DNA of 57,780 nt from a virus: the IMG/VR virus record IMGVR_UViG_3300032308_000478, positions 1-57,780 of that record; one strand, 5' to 3'. Position numbers and translations under genes: made by a program. This document shows, piece after piece, positions 6,730 to 12,868 of this stretch (the first letter of the stretch is position 1; every line of letters starts with the position of its first letter). The notes beneath the pieces were generated by a model, which was not told the origin of the DNA, made no database searches, and saw nothing but the letters and a program-made list of their open reading frames with translations.

Positions 6730-7008
6730 CTACCAAACGTTGCGAGGCTTGTTCGCAACTTGTTCGGATCTCGTGAAGCTGACGTTGTTACGCCGCACCT
6801 TGAGATTGACCGGGAAGCCTACACGCTTCTCGATTGCAGCCTTGAGCCTCTCATGCCCTTCCGTTGTCATCCGGAAGGCGGTCGAGGCTTCCTCGTTCTG
6901 GATATCGCCAGCGAAAAGAGTATACCAACCCTTCTCGTTCGGCACCCATCCTGATGAAGAACCTTCGTTCTTCTGGAAAGCCTGAGTCTGCTTTGTGGCT
7001 TTAGCCAT
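6730..7008 (-). CDS. Hypothetical early protein (92 aa)
   Basis: AAGGAGAA precedes the ATG at 7008 at ideal spacing. The protein begins MAKATKQTQAFQKNEGSSSG, a flexible basic tail, followed by a compact segment with WYTLFAGDI and a helix (HERLKAAIEKRVGF), and ends KPRNVW. No family recognised. It follows the best TTGACA-type promoter in the control region, so it is probably strongly expressed early. Confidence 0.7.
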   Translation of the reverse strand: MAKATKQTQAFQKNEGSSSGWVPNEKGWYTLFAGDIQNEEASTAFRMTTEGHERLKAAIEKRVGFPVNLKVRRNNVSFTRSEQVANKPRNVW

Positions 7009-7026
7009 GGTAGTTCTCCTTCACAG

Positions 7027-7077
7027 GGTCCGGCCCTCGCGGGGTCCGGCCCTCAGAATGCCGGGAAAGCGCCCGGC
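7027..7077 (-). promoter_or_regulatory. GC-rich structured leader of the gene at 7008
   Basis: The untranslated leader contains two direct copies of GGGTCCGGCCCT and a hairpin with arms GCCGGG (7060-7065) and CCCGGC (7072-7077). Strong secondary structure between the promoter and the Shine-Dalgarno suggests mRNA stabilisation or attenuation. There is no T-run, so it is not a standard terminator. Confidence 0.4.
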
Positions 7078-7133
7078 GCGCATCACAATGTCAAACATCT
7101 GTAGTCCGGTCGGGTTCGTTTCCGACCGTGAGT

Positions 7134-7162
7134 AGACTATGACAGACACAGGTTAATGTCAA
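7134..7162 (-). promoter_or_regulatory. Leftward promoter for the early gene at 7008
   Basis: On the minus strand, TTGACA (7162-7157, perfect -35) is followed by a 17-base spacer and TAGTCT (7139-7134, a weaker -10). Immediately upstream, at 7169-7185, lie the overlapping palindromes CGAACGATTGTTCG and GTTCGAAC, a possible operator. The arrangement fits a host sigma70-type early promoter. The transcription start is not proven. Confidence 0.55.
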
Positions 7163-7299
7163 GTTAATCGAACGATTGTTCGAACAAATGCGCAAGGCCT
7201 ATCCTCTTCTGCAGCGCGTGGGATCGCGGGCGTGCCGACCGATCCGAAGGCGTAGCGCTCTAACCCCCCGACTGGATAAGGTATTATACGAGAAAAAAA

Positions 7300-7339
7300 T
7301 AAGACAAAAAAAGAAGCTCCGAGTTTCCCCGGAGCTTCT
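7300..7339 (-). terminator. Intrinsic terminator after the gene at 7350-7565
   Basis: On the minus strand, a perfect ten-base stem (7339-7330 with 7321-7312) and an eight-base loop are followed by TTTTTTT. It lies 10 bases after the stop of the minus-strand gene. This gene therefore forms its own short transcript, separate from the gene at 7008. Confidence 0.85.
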
Positions 7340-7349
7340 CAGTCCTAGT

Positions 7350-7565
7350 CTAGGGCGTCAGTGTGTTCCGCTCCTTGACCAACCAGTCCGTCATGCCTGC
7401 CTTGGTGCGTTCCTCTACTCTCCACCATCTCTTCGGCCTGCTACCGAGTGCGAGATCCTTGGCGATCTGGGTCTGTCTTATGCGTTCTGCCGTTTCCGGC
7501 GAGTCAGCGTAGGACCACACAACCCAAGACCAATCCGCATCGATGTAACCAACGACGTAACCCAT
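7350..7565 (-). CDS. Hypothetical early protein (71 aa)
   Basis: Of the possible starts, the ATG at 7565 is preceded by GGAAGG at seven bases and is chosen (MGYVVGYIDADW). The upstream frame to 7778 reads through regulatory DNA and is rejected. The protein is tryptophan-rich (WSWVVWSYA, RWWRVEE) with a charged C-terminus. It shares its layout with the 63-residue product of 6476-6667. It is a monocistronic gene with its own terminator, at the right edge of the leftward early set. Function unknown. Confidence 0.65.
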   Translation of the reverse strand: MGYVVGYIDADWSWVVWSYADSPETAERIRQTQIAKDLALGSRPKRWWRVEERTKAGMTDWLVKERNTLTP

Positions 7566-7635
7566 CGTGTAACCTTCCATGTCAAACAACTGCGGAGGGG
7601 GGGTCCCCAACCGCAAAAACAGATTGGCACATCTA

Positions 7636-7666
7636 ATCGAACAAGTCAAGCGCGTGTTTGTTCGAT
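7636..7666. promoter_or_regulatory. Inverted repeat, candidate operator
   Basis: Arms ATCGAACAA (7636-7644) and TTGTTCGAT (7658-7666) pair perfectly across a 13-base spacer. The same core, ATCGAAC / GTTCGA, occurs at 7167-7185 upstream of the other early gene. A leftward TTGACT (7649-7644) overlaps the left arm. A shared regulator of both early genes is inferred. From about 7670 to 7835 I see only GC- and pyrimidine-rich DNA without a gene. Confidence 0.45.
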
Positions 7667-7836
7667 CAAACGAGCGAAAGGCATAACCTGCGCGGCAGTG
7701 CGGCCCCGTAGGGGGAGGGGGGCAGTCGGACCGGTCGCGCGCACCACCCCCCATGATGGTAAACCGCACAAAGCACACCCCAAAAATCCAAAATGTAAAG
7801 TTTCATACCCTTTTCCTACCCCTTCCCCCCACCCCC

Positions 7837-7865
7837 TTGATTTGTTCTTAACTGCCGCGTATCAT
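7837..7865 (+). promoter_or_regulatory. Promoter for small terminase gene, probably leaderless
   Basis: TTGATT (7837-7842), a 17-base spacer and TATCAT (7860-7865, five of six matches to TATAAT) form a good sigma70-type promoter. The expected start of transcription, about seven bases after the -10, falls at the ATG at 7872. No Shine-Dalgarno sequence is visible before that ATG, so a leaderless message is predicted. Confidence 0.6.
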
Positions 7866-7871
7866 CCACAT

Positions 7872-8366
7872 ATGGACAGATCCGCTATCCTGCACACAAG
7901 ATGGTCCGACCGACTGGCGTTTGACCTAGCCCTCTGTCTGGAAGGCAGTGGCGAACCTATCAATGATATACTTAGCAGGCACAACCTGTCCCCATCCGAC
8001 CTCATGGGGTTCAACGCCGACCCGGTATTCCTCAAGCGGGTGGAGAGCTACCGGGAAGAGATCATCAGCAAGGGCATGACGTTCCGCCTCAAGGCGAGGG
8101 CGCAGGCTGAAGAACTCCTGACAACATCGTGGTTGCTGATACACGACCCGTCCGTATCGCCTGCCGTCAAGGCCGACCTGATCAAGTCAACGGTCAAGTG
8201 GGGCGGGCTGGAGCCCAAGGGCGATAGTGGCGAGGCGGGCTCTGGTGGCGTCAGGATAAGCATCAACCTTGGAGGACAGGACCTCCCCATGACGATCATC
8301 GATCACGATCCTGCCCGTATCCCTGCCTCGGCAAGCGCATCAGGGTGGGCGCTGGATGAAAGCTAA
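7872..8366 (+). CDS. Terminase small subunit
   Basis: 164 residues from the ATG at 7872 (MDRSAILHTR). The upstream open frame from 7176 passes through promoter DNA and is not used. The N-terminal helical segment (LCLEGSGEPINDILSRHNLSPSDL) looks like the DNA-binding part of phage small terminases, followed by a helical oligomerisation region and a flexible C-terminal tail. The assignment rests on this layout and on its place just before the large terminase. It would recognise phage DNA and regulate the packaging motor. No Shine-Dalgarno is seen. Confidence 0.75.
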   Translation: MDRSAILHTRWSDRLAFDLALCLEGSGEPINDILSRHNLSPSDLMGFNADPVFLKRVESYREEIISKGMTFRLKARAQAEELLTTSWLLIHDPSVSPAVKADLIKSTVKWGGLEPKGDSGEAGSGGVRISINLGGQDLPMTIIDHDPARIPASASASGWALDES

Positions 8367-8547
8367 GCTGGACCCCGACGTAGTAGACTTCCTGTGGATC
8401 AGCGACTATGAAGCCTATGTCAGACAACTTATCGAACTAAAGGAATCTTATCAGACTAAAGTTATAAAGGGTAACCGCAAATCCCCCAGACGTATAAGGG
8501 TCATACGGCTTAGCCAGAAAGAAGCCCCTGACCATGGAACCGATTGA
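8356..8547 (+). CDS. Hypothetical basic protein (63 aa) between terminase genes
   Basis: A small frame overlapping the end of the small terminase gene and the start of the large terminase gene. The N-terminal half is acidic (DPDVVDFLWISDYEAYV) and the C-terminal half very basic (KGNRKSPRRIRVIRL). The overlapping positions suggest translational coupling, but the ribosome site is weak. No family recognised. Confidence 0.5.
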   Translation: MKAKLDPDVVDFLWISDYEAYVRQLIELKESYQTKVIKGNRKSPRRIRVIRLSQKEAPDHGTD

Positions 8548-9916
8548 ATTTACACCGCCGCCAACTGGCAGGAAGTTCATGTTGTCGGACGCCAAGATGC
8601 GCGTTCTCATGGGACCGGTGGGGTCTGGCAAGAGCGTGACGTGCTGCTTTGAGATCCTGCGTCGGGCCAGCATGCAGCAGCCAGACTCCAAGGGTAAAAG
8701 GCGTACACGCTGTGCGGTTGTTCGTGAGACCGTGCGTCAGTTGACAGACACGACAATCAAGACGTTCCTCGACTGGTTCCCCGATGGGGTGTGCGGCACG
8801 TTCATGCGGACCACCAAGACGTACTATCTGAAGCTGGGGGACGTCGAGTGTGAGATCATGTTCAGGGCGCTGGATGACGCCGACGACGTGGCTAACCTGA
8901 ACTCGCTGGAATTGACATTTGCTTGGTTCAACGAGTGCCGGGACATCCACCCGGACATTGTCGATGCAATGTCTAAACGTATCGGGAGGTTCCCGTCAAA
9001 GAAGGACGGGGGGCCGACTTGGCATGGCATGTGGGCAGATACCAACCCTCCCACCATGGAGACGTGGTGGTACTACCAGATGGAGCATCTGGATCCCAAG
9101 GACGGCGTCTCGGCTAACAACAACAAGTGGGAGTTGTTCAGGCAACCGTCAGGGCGGTCGCCCTTGGCGGAGAACGTGGAGAACCTGCCGGAAGGGTACT
9201 ACGACACAACCGGGCGGTCGGATGAGTATGTCAGGGTTTACATTGATGGAGACTACGGCCTAAGCTCTGCGGGCAAGCCGGTCTACAAGTACTTCCGGCC
9301 AGACTACCACATGGCGAAAGGTAGCCTGCGACACATATCAAACGGCGTCAGGCCGCTTGTGGTGGGGATGGACCTTGGTCTGACGCCTGCGGCTGTGCTG
9401 GGGCAGATGGATCCTAGGGGCAGGGCGCTGGTGCTTGCCGAGGCGGTGAGCTTCGACATGGGGGTGCAGAGGTTCGTAAGGACGGTGCTGAAGCCCCTGC
9501 TCTATGAGAGGTTTCCCGGCATGTCGGTGCTTATCGTCACGGATCCGGCAGGCATACAGAGGGCGCAGACGGACGAGCGCAGTGCGGTGGACATCATCAA
9601 GGCAGAGGGCTTCAAGGTCATACCTGCCAAGACCAACAACATCTCTGCACGGGTTAACGCGGTCGATGACTATCTCATGCGGCAGGTTGACGGGGACGCT
9701 GCGTTCTTGGTTGACCCAAGATGTACACAGCTTAAAGCGGCCATGATGGGTGGGTACCGTTACCACAAGAAGAACGAGACCATAGACAAGAACAAGCACT
9801 CCCACATCGCCGAAGCCCTGCAGTACTTCATGCTGCACGTCATGTCGGCCAGTGACGGGGGGCTGGTTACCAAGGCGCGGGAGATCAAGACAGTTTCTGC
9901 GGCGGGCTGGACATAG
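8534..9916 (+). CDS. terL: Terminase large subunit
   Basis: 460 residues. The ATPase domain has Walker A GPVGSGKS (27-34) and a Walker B-type strand LTFAWFNE with catalytic E134. A TNPP motif follows (around residue 174), as in many terminases. The C-terminal RNase H-like nuclease begins near residue 280 with VVGMDLGLTP, followed by VLIVTDPAG and a final HIAEALQYF helix, giving the acidic residues that bind two metals. It drives ATP-dependent packaging into proheads and cuts the concatemer. The gene is followed by an intrinsic terminator, which separates packaging from structural transcription. Confidence 0.95.
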   Translation: MEPIEFTPPPTGRKFMLSDAKMRVLMGPVGSGKSVTCCFEILRRASMQQPDSKGKRRTRCAVVRETVRQLTDTTIKTFLDWFPDGVCGTFMRTTKTYYLKLGDVECEIMFRALDDADDVANLNSLELTFAWFNECRDIHPDIVDAMSKRIGRFPSKKDGGPTWHGMWADTNPPTMETWWYYQMEHLDPKDGVSANNNKWELFRQPSGRSPLAENVENLPEGYYDTTGRSDEYVRVYIDGDYGLSSAGKPVYKYFRPDYHMAKGSLRHISNGVRPLVVGMDLGLTPAAVLGQMDPRGRALVLAEAVSFDMGVQRFVRTVLKPLLYERFPGMSVLIVTDPAGIQRAQTDERSAVDIIKAEGFKVIPAKTNNISARVNAVDDYLMRQVDGDAAFLVDPRCTQLKAAMMGGYRYHKKNETIDKNKHSHIAEALQYFMLHVMSASDGGLVTKAREIKTVSAAGWT

Positions 9917-9992
9917 CCCCTGTGGCGTGTTAGGCAGGTGGTCTGGCCGAGGTCCCCCCCCCTTCTCGGTCAGGTGGGTCCGTGTGTCCCTG

Positions 9993-10023
9993 TCCCCTCG
10001 CCTAATCAGCGGGGGGATTTTTT
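9993..10023 (+). terminator. Intrinsic terminator after terL
   Basis: A nine-base stem (TCCCCTCGC with GCGGGGGGA, one wobble) and a seven-base loop at 9993-10017 are followed by TTTTTT (10018-10023). A weaker hairpin lies at 9945-9971. It ends the terminase transcript before the next promoter. Confidence 0.85.
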
Positions 10024-10026
10024 CGC

Positions 10027-10068
10027 TTGCATAGCGAATAACAAGTGTGTACTATGCGAACGCATAGT
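10027..10068 (+). promoter_or_regulatory. Late promoter with palindromic operator
   Basis: TTGCAT (10027-10032), a 17-base spacer and TACTAT (10050-10055) form a recognisable promoter just after the terL terminator. The -10 overlaps a perfect inverted repeat, ACTATGCG AA CGCATAGT (10051-10068). Part of the same sequence, GCATAGCG, also appears at 10029-10036. Overlap of the palindrome with the promoter suggests control by a DNA-binding protein. This would be the entry point for structural-gene transcription. Confidence 0.6.
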
Positions 10069-10082
10069 AGCGGGAGACACGC

Positions 10083-10454
10083 ATGACGCTGGGCACGTAT
10101 GACGCGAAGCCGGTTGGCTCCCAGATGGTTGAGACCACGACTGTCACTATCGCCAACGGAGCGAGCCTGTCCGGAGCGGTGGACCTCAAGGGGCGTAAGC
10201 TTGTGGCCATTATCATGCCAGCATCGTGGACTGCGGCCAGCCTCACATTCCAAGGCAGTGTCAACGACACGGACTACTTCAATGTCTACGACGGTGCGAC
10301 GGAGCGGGCACTTACTGTAGCGGCGTCCTACTATAGCTCACTGGCCATTGGCGACTGGGTTGGGTTCAGGCACCTCAAGATCCGCTCCGGCACGGCAGCG
10401 TCGGCGGTCAACCAAGGCGGAGCGAGGGTGATCACTCTGGTGGTGCAGCCTTGA
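10083..10454 (+). CDS. Putative virion protein (123 aa)
   Basis: Starts at an ATG after GGGAGA. The sequence is beta-rich with the pattern of phage decoration or fibre-adaptor proteins: TVTIANGASLSGAVDLKG, then LTFQGSVNDTDYFNVYDG and RHLKIRSGTAA. It is the first gene of the structural operon and overlaps the glycine-rich fibre gene by four bases. No family is assigned with certainty; it may form a jelly-roll or adhesin-linker domain. Confidence 0.65.
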   Translation: MTLGTYDAKPVGSQMVETTTVTIANGASLSGAVDLKGRKLVAIIMPASWTAASLTFQGSVNDTDYFNVYDGATERALTVAASYYSSLAIGDWVGFRHLKIRSGTAASAVNQGGARVITLVVQP

Positions 10455-11233
10455 GTATTCTTGCGCTTTGGCTGAAGCGTGGGTTCTTGGGCGGGGCGGC
10501 TCCTCCGGTCCCCATCGCGATTGAATACCTGATGATCGGTGGCTCGGGCAGCGGCGTTGTGGGGGCGGGCGGCGGCGGCGCAGGCGGATATCTCACAGGC
10601 TCATCTACGCTGACAAACAACACATATCCTGTCGTTGTAGGTGCCGGTGCTGGTATTGGCGGCAATGGAAACGACACAACTTTTAATTCGTTGACCGCTT
10701 ACAAAGGCGGCGCAGGTTATCAATATCAAAACGCACCTGCCGGTAATTTCGGGTCAACAGGCGGCAACAGCACTGGTACGCGAGCCACACCTTCGCAGGG
10801 TTTTATCGGCGGATCAGGTGTGGAAATTATTCCGCCCGGCAATCTTTGTTGCGGCGGCGGTGGGGGGGCTGGTGGGGCTGGTACGAATGGCACAAATTCT
10901 GGTGCCACGGCAACTCCCGGGAACGGCGGTGCTGGCCTTGCATCGTCTATTACAGGCTCTTCTGTTTATCGCGGTGGCGGCGGTCCCGGAAGCGGGTATG
11001 ACGGCGATCCGGGCCAAGCCTATCGTGCAGGTTCGTTTGCCTCTCCGTATGCTAGCGGAGAAAATACTGGGGGCGGAAACGCAGCCGGGCAACCGGGCAA
11101 TAGCGGTGTTTTCATTATCCGTTATCTGACCGCAGACGCCACTGGAAGAACGATTACTGGCGGCACGAAGACGACAAGCGGCAGTTATCAGGTGCACAGT
11201 TTTACAAGCTCTGGCAATTTCGTGGTGGCATGA
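10451..11233 (+). CDS. Glycine-rich tail fibre / adhesin protein
   Basis: 260 residues with long glycine runs (GAGGGGAGGYL, CCGGGGGAGGAG, YRGGGGPGSGYDGDPG) between short beta strands, ending in FIIRYLTADATGRTITGG and VHSFTSSGNFVVA. Glycine-rich domains of this kind form polyglycine-type receptor-binding tips in phage fibres. It probably sits at the virion surface and determines host recognition. Coupled to genes on both sides by short overlaps. Confidence 0.8.
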   Translation: MSILALWLKRGFLGGAAPPVPIAIEYLMIGGSGSGVVGAGGGGAGGYLTGSSTLTNNTYPVVVGAGAGIGGNGNDTTFNSLTAYKGGAGYQYQNAPAGNFGSTGGNSTGTRATPSQGFIGGSGVEIIPPGNLCCGGGGGAGGAGTNGTNSGATATPGNGGAGLASSITGSSVYRGGGGPGSGYDGDPGQAYRAGSFASPYASGENTGGGNAAGQPGNSGVFIIRYLTADATGRTITGGTKTTSGSYQVHSFTSSGNFVVA

Positions 11234-11580
11234 TGGCACACTTTGCAAAACTCGATGAGAACGACATCGTCACCGCTGTGATCGTGGTGAACAATGACTG
11301 GCTGCTCTTGGACGGCGTCGAAGACGAGGCGACCGGCATCGCCGCGCTGCAAGCGTGGAGCAGCTGGCAGCATTGGGCGCAGACCAGCTACAACAACAAC
11401 ATCCGTTTCAGGTACGCCGGTACTGGCTACACATTTGACCGCGTCCGCGATGCATTCATTGCGCCCCAGCCTTATCCCTCATGGGTACTGGACGAGGCGA
11501 CAACCGACTGGACCGCACCTGTACCAATGCCAGAAGAAGGTTTCTGGCGCTGGGATGAAGAGACATTGAGTTGGGTTTAA
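11230..11580 (+). CDS. Conserved phage protein with WDEETLSW C-terminus (116 aa)
   Basis: Begins MMAHFAKLDENDIVTAVIVV and ends GFWRWDEETLSWV. Proteins with this opening and tryptophan-rich closing are widespread next to fibre genes in environmental phages, including cyanophages. Their role is not established; a fibre-associated structural or assembly function is usual. The middle carries a WSSWQHWAQTSYNNN segment. The gene is coupled to the glycine-rich fibre gene. Confidence 0.7.
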   Translation: MMAHFAKLDENDIVTAVIVVNNDWLLLDGVEDEATGIAALQAWSSWQHWAQTSYNNNIRFRYAGTGYTFDRVRDAFIAPQPYPSWVLDEATTDWTAPVPMPEEGFWRWDEETLSWV

Positions 11581-11614
11581 ATCCAGTCGATGATCGTAGG
11601 AAGGTGACGCTACT

Positions 11615-12421
11615 ATGACTACTATGAATATCTACGATATGACTGATACGTGGAACGTGGGAGGCACCACGTTTAGCGCGATTAAAATGAACATCACCGA
11701 CACCGCCTCCGCTGCGGCCAGCCTGCTGATCGATCTCCAGACCGGTGGCGTCAGCCGGTTCAGCATCCGCAAGGACGGCGCGTTGATCACCGGTTCGGTT
11801 GCTCTTAGCAGCGTGACGGGTCTGGGCACGGGTGTCGCAACGGCGCTTGCCATTGCGGTAGGCTCTGCGGGGGCTCCCGTAGTCAACGGCGGCGCGCTGG
11901 GTACGCCTTCGAGCGGCACACTCACCAACGCCACGGGGCTACCTGAAACTGGTATTACACTAGCAGCCAACAGCGTGCCTGCGCGGGCAGCGGGAACAAG
12001 CGGAGCTGCGAGTGCGGTAGCCTTGACCGCATCGCAACTACTTGGTCGTGGTTCAACCGGGGACGTAGCGGCAATTGGTTTGGGCTCAGGTCTATCAATG
12101 TCGGGTACGACGCTGTCGGCATCTAGTACGGGAATAAGTGTCGCTGCAAGACAAACGGCCAATTTCAACGCAGTAGCATCAACTTTGTATCCTGTCGACA
12201 CAACAAGTGGAGCGATTACGGCCACACTTCCTGCAAGTCCTGCACAAGGTGACCGGATTGGGTTCTACGACGCAGCAGGAACGTGGGACACGAACAACCT
12301 GACCATTGGTCGCAACGGCAAAAACATCGTTGGCGCTGCGCTTGATCTGGTCGCAAACGTTGAGTGGGTCGGCTTTACGCTGGCTTGGGACGCAACAAGA
12401 GGATGGGCGATAGCACAATGA
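11615..12421 (+). CDS. Tail fibre-like protein (268 aa)
   Basis: The N-terminal part (FSIRKDGALITGSVALSSV) matches the strand-turn repeats of phage fibres. The centre has the common fibre segment GGALGTPSSGTLTNATGLP, and an alanine/glycine/serine-rich stalk follows. The C-terminal globular part (TATLPASPAQGDRIGFYDAA to WDATRGWAIAQ) resembles the end domains of many fibre proteins. It probably forms a trimeric surface fibre. Its stop overlaps the next ATG. Confidence 0.8.
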   Translation: MTTMNIYDMTDTWNVGGTTFSAIKMNITDTASAAASLLIDLQTGGVSRFSIRKDGALITGSVALSSVTGLGTGVATALAIAVGSAGAPVVNGGALGTPSSGTLTNATGLPETGITLAANSVPARAAGTSGAASAVALTASQLLGRGSTGDVAAIGLGSGLSMSGTTLSASSTGISVAARQTANFNAVASTLYPVDTTSGAITATLPASPAQGDRIGFYDAAGTWDTNNLTIGRNGKNIVGAALDLVANVEWVGFTLAWDATRGWAIAQ

Positions 12422-12693
12422 CAACTTTAAGTTCTCTGAGAAGCGGGATCAAATCCATACAGACCGGATCATTTACGGTCGGCTCCACTCTTAGTACAAA
12501 CACGGCGACAATTTCGTCAGTAAGCACCACAAAGTCGGTTGTGCTCTGGAACGGCCAAAGTACAAACTCCAATTTAGATTCAGCTTCTATTCAAATGCGC
12601 GTTGAGTTAACTAACGCAACAACGGTAACCGCAACTCGCGGCGGCACTTCTGGAAATACCACCGTGTCCTATACAGTCGTGGAGTTCAATTGA
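12418..12693 (+). CDS. Small beta-rich virion protein (91 aa)
   Basis: The ATG at 12418 overlaps the stop of the fibre gene (ATGA), so it is preferred to the longer frame from 12364. The protein is threonine- and serine-rich with alternating hydrophobic residues (SIQTGSFTVGSTLSTNTATI, TTVTATRGGTSGNTTVSYTV), typical of a beta-sandwich or fibre-tip domain. It is probably a fibre accessory or a separate tip. No named family. Confidence 0.7.
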   Translation: MTTLSSLRSGIKSIQTGSFTVGSTLSTNTATISSVSTTKSVVLWNGQSTNSNLDSASIQMRVELTNATTVTATRGGTSGNTTVSYTVVEFN

Positions 12694-12866
12694 TGCGCTA
12701 CGCACAAATTAACTCAGCTGGAATCTGCGAAGGCATTCTCAACACACCAAACGCCATCGACGCCGCGCATATGATCCTCCTACCCGAGGGTTCTAAAGCT
12801 ACCCTTTTCTGGAGCTATGACGGGACCACATGGACAGCTCCGCAGCCTGAACCTGAACAAGAGTAA
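12693..12866 (+). CDS. Small fibre-associated protein (57 aa)
   Basis: A 57-residue frame beginning MRYAQINSAGICEGILNTPN and ending WTAPQPEPEQE. Its ATG overlaps the upstream stop (TGATG) and its stop is two bases before the portal ATG. The opening and the SYDGTTWTAP end resemble small proteins that follow fibre genes in many phages. Possibly a fibre assembly factor or tip; function unproven. Confidence 0.7.
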   Translation: MRYAQINSAGICEGILNTPNAIDAAHMILLPEGSKATLFWSYDGTTWTAPQPEPEQE

Positions 12867-12868
12867 TC

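Noticed and set aside
6949-6985. Second CTGATGA with a hairpin and GGAAA nearby, on the plus strand
   Set aside because: After the stem II-like hairpin there are extra bases before GAAA, no stem I or III can form, and it lies within a coding gene on the other strand.
7176-7871. Long N-terminal extension of the small terminase frame
   Set aside because: It runs through promoters, a terminator and a minus-strand gene, with unnatural composition; the ATG at 7872 fits the family and the promoter.
10814-11248. Minus-strand frame of 144 codons opposite the glycine-rich fibre
   Set aside because: Arises from GGC/GGT-rich sense codons; repetitive and without a start signal.
11632-12225. Minus-strand frame of 197 codons opposite a fibre gene
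   Set aside because: Composition is the complement of an alanine/threonine/glycine-rich fibre; no ribosome site or family match.
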